From Candidatus Poribacteria bacterium (lineage in GTDB: Bacteria > Poribacteria > WGA-4E > WGA-3G), in the NCBI GenBank assembly GCA_026706025.1, contig JAPOZO010000014.1, forward strand, positions 1 through 37,132: DNA of 37,132 bases, written 5' to 3'. The first letter of the stretch is position 1. Each line of letters opens with the position of its first letter. Below the pieces are notes generated by a model that ran no database searches, was not told the origin of the DNA, and saw only the letters and a list, made by a program, of their open reading frames with translations. Below, piece by piece: positions 30,507-37,132 of the stretch. The position numbers and the translations under genes were made by a program.

Positions 30507-30635
30507 ATGAAGTTTTCAAAGAGTGATTGTCAAACTGAATTACTGAAATATTTTCTTAAACTACACCAGATGCTGCCAGCGAAGATCGGGGTAAGACTCA
30601 GAAATGGAAAATCGAATGGTTCTGCGAGGGTCTAA
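30507..30635 (+). CDS. Possible small ORF, unknown
   Basis: A 42-codon frame with GGAG/AGGG a few bases before its ATG ends on the last codon of the opposite-strand aminopeptidase gene. It encodes a basic peptide with no recognisable feature. The ribosome-like site is the only support; chance is at least as likely. Confidence 0.18.
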   Translation: MKFSKSDCQTELLKYFLKLHQMLPAKIGVRLRNGKSNGSARV

Positions 30636-31405
30636 ATAGACAAGGTGCGAAGGTCATCGCTGTGCCAGCTGACAGTGCGATCATCAATCTTCACTGCACC
30701 GCGTTTCAGGTACCCGTCAATGGATTTGCCTTCGAGGACTCGGACTTCAAATGTATAGGGCGGATCAATTTTGAATGGGACAATCTCAGCCATATTTTGA
30801 CAAGCCATCGCAGCCGTCTCTTGAATCAGTTCTCGCGACCGTTGCGGTGAGAGATGCAGTGCAAGTTCCTGTCCGAGCCCCTGTTTGGTTTCAACGCCAT
30901 AAATGTTGGGGATAAGTTGCTTCGCTTCTGCAACGGCTTTATCGTCGCCAGAGATGAAAACCGTTGGGACATCGAAAGTACCTGCTAACGCTGCACGGCA
31001 TCCGAATTCTCCGATCATTTCCCCATTGAGTTTGTAGTATTCAATCGACAACGAAGAATACGTATGACTCAACGGTGCGTTTGGTGTGCCTGCCATCGCG
31101 TGTTGCCCTAAAAAAAAGAGTGCGTCGTAGGTGGTGTCAAGATAGTAGGGCGGACGAATCGGTCCCCGTGCAATTAACTTCGCCTTCGGATGAAACCCAA
31201 GTACATCAATCCCGCCAGTTCCGTGTCCATCCCAAACCACAATTTCTGCGTTCCCATCGACATCAAGAATGCCATCAACAGCAGCATTTACCTCCTGCGT
31301 CAATAATCGCATGGCTGTCTGTTTCTGGGGACCTTCTTCACGGGTTTGACTGAAGCGGGATACCATTGCAACCCCTTCCAGGTCAGTTAAAATATAAATC
31401 TTCAT
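30632..31405 (-). CDS. dppA: M55 family D-aminopeptidase, DppA type
   Basis: The protein has 257 aa, near the DppA length. Metal ligands of the M55 family can be placed: D8 and E10 in T-D-L-E-G, H61 in W-D-G-H-G, H102 in G-Q-H-A-M-A-G and E133 in I-G-E-F-G, spacing matching B. subtilis DppA. H114 (L-S-H-T) probably serves in catalysis. These decameric zinc enzymes cleave N-terminal D-amino acids, such as D-Ala from cell-wall peptides. No dipeptide transporter genes adjoin it; a 158-base gap separates it from korB and its ribosome site is weak. Confidence 0.9.
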   Translation of the reverse strand: MKIYILTDLEGVAMVSRFSQTREEGPQKQTAMRLLTQEVNAAVDGILDVDGNAEIVVWDGHGTGGIDVLGFHPKAKLIARGPIRPPYYLDTTYDALFFLGQHAMAGTPNAPLSHTYSSLSIEYYKLNGEMIGEFGCRAALAGTFDVPTVFISGDDKAVAEAKQLIPNIYGVETKQGLGQELALHLSPQRSRELIQETAAMACQNMAEIVPFKIDPPYTFEVRVLEGKSIDGYLKRGAVKIDDRTVSWHSDDLRTLSI

Positions 31406-31563
31406 CAGCTGGGTCCTACCAGATTTGAAAACCGTTGAAAAGTTAAGACAACAGACTGCGGCTTAAATAGTTGAACGAACCAGAGTAGAGTACTCACGAA
31501 TTGAGGGAACCAAGCGTTTGTTCGCACCATTTATCCGACAACACATCAAGGTATTGTGCAATA

Positions 31564-32616
31564 CTATGACACAGTCCATGTTTCGCCATCGTTAAGGAGT
31601 GCTTCAAGATCGCCTTCACCCATGCGTTCTTTTGCGGCGCGGATCTGGTTCGTCATGGCATCTTCGTAAGAGGATCGCCGGACGCTACGGAAGATGCCAA
31701 TAGGGTGTGGCATGTCAGGGGTCTCACTCATTCCTGCTAAGAAGTTTGCAAGCGTGGTATCCTCCGCGTATTGGTCATGGACGATAAGGTCGTCGGCAGC
31801 ACCATTCTCGTTGTTTGCTGTGGTAACTTCAGGATGGAAGTCTTTGAGTCGGATCCCTTTCTCGTTTTCTTTCCCAAAAACGAGGGGTTGTCCGTGCTCA
31901 AGGCGGACAGTATTTTCAGTTTTAGTAGCCTTATCCGTAAATTGTTTGAAAGCATCTTTGTTGAAGATGGGGCAGTCTTGATAGATCTCGATGAAAGAGG
32001 TGCCTTTATGTTCAAAAGCGGATTTGATGGTGGACTGTAGGTGAGTGGAATCTGTGTCAAGTGAGCGCGCGACAAAGGTTGCCCCTGAAGCCAAAGCGAG
32101 GTTAATTGGGTTAAAGGGTGCCTCAAGGGATCCAAGCGGTGTCGATTTCGTTGCTTTTCCCTGTTCGGATGTCGGTGAGTATTGTCCTTTTGTGAGTCCG
32201 TAGATGCGGTTATTGAACAGCAACATATTCACATCGAAATTGCGGCGCATTAAATGGATGAAATGGTTACCACCAATCGAGAGCGCATCGCCATCTCCTG
32301 TGATAATCCAGACAGAGAGGTCAGGGTTCGCCATTTTTACACCCGAGGCGATGGTTGGTGCTCTGCCGTGAATCGTGTGGAAGCCATAAGTATTCATATA
32401 GTACGGGAACCGGCTTGAACACCCGATACCGGAGATAAAGACTACATTTTCTTTCGGTATGCCGAGGTCGGGGAAAATGCGTTGCGTTTGGGCGAGGATG
32501 GAGTAGTCGCCGCAACCCGGGCACCAGCGTACATCTTGGTCGGACTCGAAATCTTTTTTAGTGAGGGTGGGTGCCCCAACCGGAATCCGTGACCGTGAAG
32601 TTCTTTGTCTTTTCAT
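31564..32616 (-). CDS. korB: 2-oxoacid:ferredoxin oxidoreductase, beta subunit
   Basis: The protein has 350 aa. TPP-binding marks: G-D-G-D at 107-110 and N-N-R-I-Y-G-L-T-K-G-Q-Y-S-P-T-S. Four cysteines for the 4Fe-4S cluster are present: C32-P-G-C35-G, G-I-G-C66-S and Q-D-C215-P. This with KorA makes a 2-oxoglutarate-type (or other 2-oxoacid) CoA-acylating enzyme that reduces ferredoxin. It starts 28 bases after korA, so the two form one operon. No delta-type ferredoxin gene is present. The C-terminal 80 residues hold the usual KorB extension and P-H-P-I-G-I-F. Confidence 0.93.
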   Translation of the reverse strand: MKRQRTSRSRIPVGAPTLTKKDFESDQDVRWCPGCGDYSILAQTQRIFPDLGIPKENVVFISGIGCSSRFPYYMNTYGFHTIHGRAPTIASGVKMANPDLSVWIITGDGDALSIGGNHFIHLMRRNFDVNMLLFNNRIYGLTKGQYSPTSEQGKATKSTPLGSLEAPFNPINLALASGATFVARSLDTDSTHLQSTIKSAFEHKGTSFIEIYQDCPIFNKDAFKQFTDKATKTENTVRLEHGQPLVFGKENEKGIRLKDFHPEVTTANNENGAADDLIVHDQYAEDTTLANFLAGMSETPDMPHPIGIFRSVRRSSYEDAMTNQIRAAKERMGEGDLEALLNDGETWTVS

Positions 32617-32644
32617 GAGGTGTTACCGCCTTTGGCGTTTGAGG

Positions 32645-34498
32645 TTAAAAGTGTTCTATTTTTTTCAGTATTTCGTCTATTTTGGCATGCAACTCAAAAA
32701 CGTGGAAAGGCTGCCCCTGCACCTTGTTAAGCCCGATTGCGTCGATGAGATAGGTGCTACGAATGAGTTGACGGAGTTGGCCAGTGTTGAGTTCAGGAAT
32801 TAAAATCTTTTTGAATCTATTGAGAATGTCGCCTAAGTCGTTTGGAAACGGGTTAAGGTGTCGGAGATGGACGTGTGCTATCGGGACCCCCTCTGCAACA
32901 TAATTCTCCACTGCGGTCCGGATCGCGCCGTAGGTGCCGCCCCATCCGAGCACGAGGATTTCGCCTTCTTGCGCACCAAAGACTTCAATGGGTGCGAAAT
33001 CATTGGCGATGCGAGCCACTTTTTCTGCCCGGATTTCGACCATCTTCTGATGGTTTTCAGCATCATAACTAACGTGCCCTGTCACATCAGATTTCTCCAA
33101 GCCGCCGATGCGGTGTTCTAAGCCAACGGTACCGGGTTTTGCCCAAGGTCGTGCCAATGTCTCTGGATCGCGTAAATACGGTTCAAATCCGTTAGTGGTG
33201 TCTGCGCGCGCGGCGAAATTAGGTTTAATCTCTGGGAGTTCAGAGAGTTGAGGGATTTTCCACGGTTCAGCTCCCATCCCGATGTAGAGGTCGGAAAGAA
33301 AAATCACCGGTGTTCTGTATTTGATAGCGATATGACACGCTTCATAGACTGTTTCAAAACAGTCGTATGGACGGGAGGGCGCGACGATTGGGATCGGTGA
33401 TTCGCCGTTCCTACCGTAAAACATTTGCAGCAGATCGGATTGTTCCGTTTTTGTTGGCATTCCTGTTGAGGGGCCTGCACGCTGAATGTTGCATACCACG
33501 ATCGGTAACTCCGCAATCATCGCGAGATTAATCGCTTCCGATTTGAGCGCAAGCCCAGGTCCGCTACTACCTGTGACACCGAGCGCACCGCTAAATGCTG
33601 CACCGATTGCAACCCCAACAGCCGCAATTTCATCTTCCATCTGCATAGTGATAACACCGAAATTTCTATAGAGCGCGAGTCCATGAAGGATGTCGCTCGC
33701 TGGTGTTATCGGATAGCCACCGTAAACAAGCGGTAACTCGGATCGATGTGCTGCAGCGACAAGCCCAAGCACTGTTGCCATGTTGCCGTCAATATTTCGG
33801 TAAGTCCCCGGTTCAAAAACAGCCGGTTTCACATCGTAGGAGACAGCAAACTGTTCAGTGGCTTCGCAATAAACATTTCCAGCACGGAGTGCAAGAATGT
33901 TTGATTCGATGTACTGCGGTTTTTTGGCGAACTTTGTTTTGACCCATTTCATCGTATATTCCATCGGGCGATTGTAGAGCCAGAGGATCATACCGAGTGC
34001 GAAAAAGTTCTTACACAGGTCCATTTCCCGTGTTGACAGTTGTGTTGATTCGAGTGCTTTGCGGGTCAGCTGCGTTAACTCGACCGGGAAAACTTGGTAT
34101 TTCGTAAGTGTATCGCCTTCAAGTGGGTTACTTTCATACCCCGCAAGGCGTAGATTGCGGCGCGCAAAATTATCAACATTTACAATGAGGATGCCGTTAG
34201 GTTTGAGTTTATGGAGGTGAACTTTTAAAGCGGCGGGGTTCATTGCTACGAGTACGTCACAGAGATCTCCGGGGGTGTGGATTTGTTCGCTTGAGAAGTG
34301 GAGTTGGAACCCGGACACACCTGCTAACGATCCGGCGGGTGCACGAATCTCGGCGGGATAGTCGGGTAGCGTGGCGACATCGTTACCAATGAGGGCGGTG
34401 GTCTCTGTCATTTGTGTGCCAATGGTCTGCGACCCATCGCCGGAGTCGCCAGCAAATAGGATTGTCGCTTCCTCGATTTGCTCTACTGGCTTGCGCAT
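32645..34498 (-). CDS. korA: 2-oxoacid:ferredoxin oxidoreductase, fused gamma-alpha subunit
   Basis: The protein has 617 aa from the ATG at 34498; a GTG directly upstream would add one residue. The first 200 aa are the gamma domain (F-A-G-D-S-G-D-G-S-Q-T-I-G, then P-A-E-I-R-A-P-A-G). The alpha domain follows with G-G-Y-P-I-T-P-A-S, M-E-D-E-I-A-A and G-S-S-G-P-G-L-A-L-K-S-E. The gamma-alpha fusion is typical of KorA-type enzymes. Together with KorB it would link 2-oxoacid oxidation to ferredoxin, oxidatively or in a reductive TCA direction. Two CBS-domain genes precede it in the same direction. The 75 bases upstream include a small GC-rich hairpin. Confidence 0.93.
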   Translation of the reverse strand: MRKPVEQIEEATILFAGDSGDGSQTIGTQMTETTALIGNDVATLPDYPAEIRAPAGSLAGVSGFQLHFSSEQIHTPGDLCDVLVAMNPAALKVHLHKLKPNGILIVNVDNFARRNLRLAGYESNPLEGDTLTKYQVFPVELTQLTRKALESTQLSTREMDLCKNFFALGMILWLYNRPMEYTMKWVKTKFAKKPQYIESNILALRAGNVYCEATEQFAVSYDVKPAVFEPGTYRNIDGNMATVLGLVAAAHRSELPLVYGGYPITPASDILHGLALYRNFGVITMQMEDEIAAVGVAIGAAFSGALGVTGSSGPGLALKSEAINLAMIAELPIVVCNIQRAGPSTGMPTKTEQSDLLQMFYGRNGESPIPIVAPSRPYDCFETVYEACHIAIKYRTPVIFLSDLYIGMGAEPWKIPQLSELPEIKPNFAARADTTNGFEPYLRDPETLARPWAKPGTVGLEHRIGGLEKSDVTGHVSYDAENHQKMVEIRAEKVARIANDFAPIEVFGAQEGEILVLGWGGTYGAIRTAVENYVAEGVPIAHVHLRHLNPFPNDLGDILNRFKKILIPELNTGQLRQLIRSTYLIDAIGLNKVQGQPFHVFELHAKIDEILKKIEHF

Positions 34499-34573
34499 CA
34501 CAATTGTTTCCTTTTTTCTGTGATATGTGCGCGCTTAGGCGGCGCGCCTATAGGATGTGAGGTTCTAAAACAT

Positions 34574-35107
34574 TTACGCCCCCTCACGGGCTTTGAAGGC
34601 ATCGCGGACGGGCCTCGGAGGTAGCGTTAAAACTTCTTGCGGAAATTCCTCTATAAGATAGGAGATTACATCACGAATGGACACCATGCCGACGGGACGA
34701 TTCTCAGTATCGACAATCGGGACATGTCGGTAGCCACCTCGCGCCATATAGAGAATAGCCGTGTTTAGGGAATCTTCCGGTTGCGCTGTCTCTGGATCTG
34801 CTATCATGAATTCTTCAACATTAATGACATCCAGATCTCCAACCTGCTTGTTAAGAATTTTGTTGAGCACGTCTCGCTCGCTAAAAATCCCGCGGAGCGT
34901 GCCGTTTTCGATGACCGGTGCTGCACCAATCTTGTTTGTTAGGAGCAGATCAATTGCCTCGTTTGTGCTACTGTTGATGTCAATAGTGATAATAGGACGC
35001 ATCAGATCTTTTAGCGAAATCTGAATTTCTTGCGTACTCCATGCTTTTAACGCAGCGTCTTCATCCATTTGCTCTAATTCTTCATCAATTGCCAAGTCAT
35101 ATAGCAC
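34574..35107 (-). CDS. CBS-domain pair protein upstream of korAB
   Basis: The protein has 177 aa with a 35-residue acidic N-terminal helix, then two CBS motifs at about 33-90 and 98-155, including V-I-E-N-G-T-L-R-G-I-F-S-E-R-D-V and R-H-V-P-I-V-D-T-E-N-R-P-V-G-M-V-S-I-R-D-V. Bateman modules bind adenosine nucleotides. The start is GTG, supported by AGGAGG 7 bases upstream. It follows the other CBS gene by 11 bases and precedes korA by 75, so a role in sensing energy state for the oxidoreductase is plausible, but no effector domain is present. Confidence 0.88.
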   Translation of the reverse strand: MLYDLAIDEELEQMDEDAALKAWSTQEIQISLKDLMRPIITIDINSSTNEAIDLLLTNKIGAAPVIENGTLRGIFSERDVLNKILNKQVGDLDVINVEEFMIADPETAQPEDSLNTAILYMARGGYRHVPIVDTENRPVGMVSIRDVISYLIEEFPQEVLTLPPRPVRDAFKAREGA

Positions 35108-35118
35108 GGTTACGCCTC

Positions 35119-35547
35119 CTAATCCTGATGTTCTATAAATATAGCGATATGTTCGAGAATATCACGGGTCGAAATTATGCCGATGGGATATGCTTCGCCT
35201 TGATCATCCCAAACGCAAAGCGGTAAGTGCCGGAAATGCCCGAGGTGCATCAGATTTAGCGCGAAGGCAATCGGATCACTGGCGCGAAGGGTTTCTGGTT
35301 CTGGTGTCATTACCTGTTCAACCTTAAATTCCGTAGGTGCGGCGCGCTGCCCGCTCACATGTTGCAGCAAGTCCCGTTCGGTGATGATTCCGACCAATTG
35401 TTCATCCTCATCAACGACGAGAACACACCCGCGTCCACTCTCCTGCATCATATCAATGACGATAGAGACAGGGGATCCAATGGGTACGGCAGCAGGTTGT
35501 TTGTAGTCCAATGTGCTAATGGGTAAAGACAGCGTTCTCGCGTCCAT
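35119..35547 (-). CDS. CBS-domain pair protein, first gene of the korAB operon
   Basis: The protein has 142 aa, consisting of two CBS motifs and little else: V-V-D-E-D-E-Q-L-V-G-I-I-T-E-R-D-L-L in the first, and H-F-R-H-L-P-L-C-V-W-D-D-Q-G near the second with I-G-I-I-S-T-R-D-I-L. The S/T-x-R-D-(I/V/L) positions that contact nucleotide phosphate are present in both. It may pair with the adjacent CBS protein as a heteromer. It is the first gene after a recognisable promoter, with AAGGA 9 bases before the ATG. Confidence 0.88.
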   Translation of the reverse strand: MDARTLSLPISTLDYKQPAAVPIGSPVSIVIDMMQESGRGCVLVVDEDEQLVGIITERDLLQHVSGQRAAPTEFKVEQVMTPEPETLRASDPIAFALNLMHLGHFRHLPLCVWDDQGEAYPIGIISTRDILEHIAIFIEHQD

Positions 35548-35612
35548 CGCATCTATTCCTTTAGTATAACGTTAAAAAACAGATTTCAGTTTCTTATTCT
35601 CTTACCTTAAAA

Positions 35613-35641
35613 AGGATACCACATTTTTTGCCGATTTGCAA
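35613..35641 (-). promoter_or_regulatory. Promoter of the CBS-CBS-korA-korB operon
   Basis: TTGCAA (35636-35641), 17 bases, TATCCT (35613-35618) preceded by TGG. The leader is about 60 bases. The same TTGCAA-17 pattern is seen before the neighbouring gene at 36645. Confidence 0.6.
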
Positions 35642-35703
35642 AAATATTTTCAGCGAAAAATTCCCTCTGAATTTTGGAGTTTCGATTCCGATTTTTCCGG
35701 TAT

Positions 35704-36645
35704 CTATACCGTCAACGTAACGGCACGTGAACTCGGTGAACCCCAACCCGGAACAACGATACTCCACCGACCTGCCGGTCCACCGGCCACCATGATTAGC
35801 AGCTCTTCTTCCGAGTATCGTTGGGTCGTGTCGGCGATATAGCGACGGATGTCAGCTTTGCTGAAGCCGTCCTCGGAAATTGTCTTTGCGTGTTCAACAC
35901 CGATGACGAGAAGCGTTTCGCCGCTGCTGTTGCCGGGGGCAGCGATGTTCTCGGAGATCGTATTGAGGATACCTTCAGCGGTATTACTTCCGTGGTCGTT
36001 GACGGTTTGCGGACCCGCGGCGGCGAAAACCGTGACAGTACTATCGTCGGCTCGGAATCCACGGTCAACATGCATAGCACTCCAAGGACTTGCCTCCTCT
36101 TTTTCAGCGATGCAGCACGTGTATTTTCCTGCATGTCCAAACGCTGCACGATCGAGTTCACCGGGCAACGCGCCTCCGATATTTGTACAAATGAGACGTA
36201 ACGCGCGCCCGATGGTTGCGTTTGCCCGCCACCCTTGACCGAAGAGGTTGAACCCATCGTTGACTTCTAACTGCTTTCGGATGGGGCCGTTCACAACGAG
36301 CATCGGTCCGACGTGGGATGTTGTAACTTGGACACCGTGGAGGTTGAACTGCTCGGAAATCATCGCCTCAACAGCGGTGAGGATAAGCGGTAGGTATGCT
36401 GGTTTACATCCTGCCATGACAGCGTTAATTGCGACCTTTTCGACTGTGGCTCTGCCCCATTTCGGCGGGACGGCAGCGATAAGTTCGTCTGGGTCCCGGT
36501 CTGTTCCGCTGAGCATGCGTTCAACGCGTTCAGGGGTCGGTGGAACGACGGGGAGTCCATCCGTCCATCCGTTCTCATAGCAGGTTTCAATGAGGTCTTG
36601 GGTTTCGTCAATTTCTAATTGTGTGGAATGCCATTCTTGTGCCAT
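35704..36645 (-). CDS. Conserved protein of unknown function (WTDGLPVVPPT family)
   Basis: The protein has 313 aa, cytosolic by sequence. The N-terminal W-T-D-G-L-P-V-V-P-P-T is a pattern I know from uncharacterised bacterial proteins often mis-named as thioredoxins or found beside UGSC-type proteins. Other conserved-looking stretches are V-N-G-P-I-R at about 117-122, T-N-I-G-G-A-L-P-G near 154-162 and the C-terminal M-V-A-G-G-P-A-G-R-W-S. A C-C pair (about 175-176) is present, but no CxxC. No cofactor motif is certain. A promoter with TTGCAA precedes it, and it is separate from the CBS operon. Function unknown. Confidence 0.7.
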   Translation of the reverse strand: MAQEWHSTQLEIDETQDLIETCYENGWTDGLPVVPPTPERVERMLSGTDRDPDELIAAVPPKWGRATVEKVAINAVMAGCKPAYLPLILTAVEAMISEQFNLHGVQVTTSHVGPMLVVNGPIRKQLEVNDGFNLFGQGWRANATIGRALRLICTNIGGALPGELDRAAFGHAGKYTCCIAEKEEASPWSAMHVDRGFRADDSTVTVFAAAGPQTVNDHGSNTAEGILNTISENIAAPGNSSGETLLVIGVEHAKTISEDGFSKADIRRYIADTTQRYSEEELLIMVAGGPAGRWSIVVPGWGSPSSRAVTLTV

Positions 36646-36699
36646 AGATTTCCCTTTCTATACGATTAATTTTGGATATGTCCGTTGAGATATGTTATC

Positions 36700-36728
36700 A
36701 TATTAGCATGGATTTTTTGCGTTTGCAA
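36700..36728 (-). promoter_or_regulatory. Promoter of the 35704-36645 gene
   Basis: TTGCAA (36723-36728), 17 bases, TAATAT (36700-36705). It lies in the divergent region between this gene and the dehydratase; no separate + strand promoter is obvious to me. Confidence 0.55.
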
Positions 36729-36813
36729 GATACAATTTAAAATATTCAGTTGTCTGTTTCTGGTTGTCAGAACTGCTATACCGTGGCGGACACCTGGTAA
36801 ATAAAGGAATAAA

Positions 36814-37132
36814 ATGGGAACTATTAAATTTCAAGACATCATTGCCGCGAGACAGGTCGTGGCGCTGTATTTAAAATCTACACCACTAACTCACTACCCA
36901 GAATTGTCCGAGCGACTCGGATTTCAAGCATACATCAAACACGAAAACCATAACCCTACAGGCAGCTTTAAAGTACGCGGTGGTCTGAATTTCATGCACC
37001 ATCTGCCACAAACCCAACGCGAAAAGGGCGTAATTACAGCGACGCGTGGAAATCATGGACAGTCTATCGCTTACGCATCAGCACAGTTTGGTGTCAAGAC
37101 GACCGTCGTTGTACCGCATGGGAATAACCCTG
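36814..37132 (+). CDS. PLP-dependent threonine/serine dehydratase, N-terminal part (cut by edge)
   Basis: The 106 visible codons start at an ATG with AAGGA 6 bases upstream. The fold-type II PLP motif is complete: K-H-E-N-H-N-P-T-G-S-F-K53-V-R-G-G, with K53 as the Schiff-base lysine, followed by T-R-G-N-H-G-Q-S, the phosphate/carboxylate loop. This matches threonine or serine dehydratases (IlvA/TdcB), which deaminate to 2-oxobutyrate or pyruvate; diaminopropionate or hydroxyaspartate lyases are close relatives. No ACT domain can be judged, as the C-terminus is outside. Confidence 0.88.
   Translation, partial: MGTIKFQDIIAARQVVALYLKSTPLTHYPELSERLGFQAYIKHENHNPTGSFKVRGGLNFMHHLPQTQREKGVITATRGNHGQSIAYASAQFGVKTTVVVPHGNNP

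Noticed and set aside
1-37132. CRISPR array, prophage, or complete insertion sequence
   Set aside because: No evenly spaced direct repeats with unique spacers, no phage structural genes and no transposase or integrase gene were seen; only ORF-less small elements.

Overview
The window reads as a chromosomal segment of an uncultured, Gram-negative-type bacterium. Gene content (secreted LamG/ConA-fold proteins, FRG and TPR proteins, TAXI binding protein, M16C protease, KorAB, GlcDE) and many small dispersed palindromic repeats are most reminiscent of Candidatus Poribacteria. That assignment is a family-level impression from content, not a computed placement. Most genes lie on the minus strand; the exceptions are the block 2.6-10.9 kb and the gene at the right edge.

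Layout. 0-2.4 kb: the N-terminus of an RND efflux permease (cut by the edge) and two secreted ConA/LamG-fold proteins. 2.6-6.0 kb (+): glcD, two small ORFs of unknown function, and glcE, closed by a hairpin. 6.2-10.9 kb (+): a PorX-like receiver-PglZ protein, DsbD, and a membrane-anchored TPR protein. 10.9-11.7 kb (-): tRNA-Phe and tRNA-Thr behind a strong promoter, then a very basic internally repetitive protein. 12.0-14.4 kb (-): two tandem DnaN sliding-clamp genes sharing a 353-bp block of perfect DNA identity. 14.6-17.7 kb (-): a PreP-type M16C protease. 17.8-20.2 kb (-): a flavin-dependent halogenase-like enzyme followed by a TAXI-type binding lipoprotein and a terminator. 20.3-21.7 kb (-): two toxin-antitoxin modules (PIN type and BrnTA) separated by a MITE-like element with 16-bp terminal inverted repeats and an 8-bp target duplication. 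22.0-26.9 kb (-): a tight four-gene operon (Fe-alcohol dehydrogenase, beta-propeller protein, HemW-like radical SAM enzyme, PaaK-like ligase). 27.1-29.1 kb (-): an FRG-domain protein paired with an 11-repeat TPR protein. 29.4-30.2 kb (-): a third LamG protein. 30.6-36.6 kb (-): DppA-type D-aminopeptidase, a CBS-CBS-KorA-KorB operon, and a conserved protein of unknown function. 36.8 kb to the end (+): the start of a PLP-dependent threonine/serine dehydratase.

The observations I would follow first are: (1) a shared C-terminal tail K-L-[AS]-T-T-W-[GA]-x-L-K on all three secreted ConA/LamG proteins, a candidate new sorting or anchoring tag; (2) the tandem sliding clamps with gene-conversion-like identity and a changed client-binding cleft; (3) a PorX-like protein whose receiver appears unable to be phosphorylated while its PglZ phosphodiesterase residues are intact; (4) the small transposon-like elements around the toxin-antitoxin cluster.
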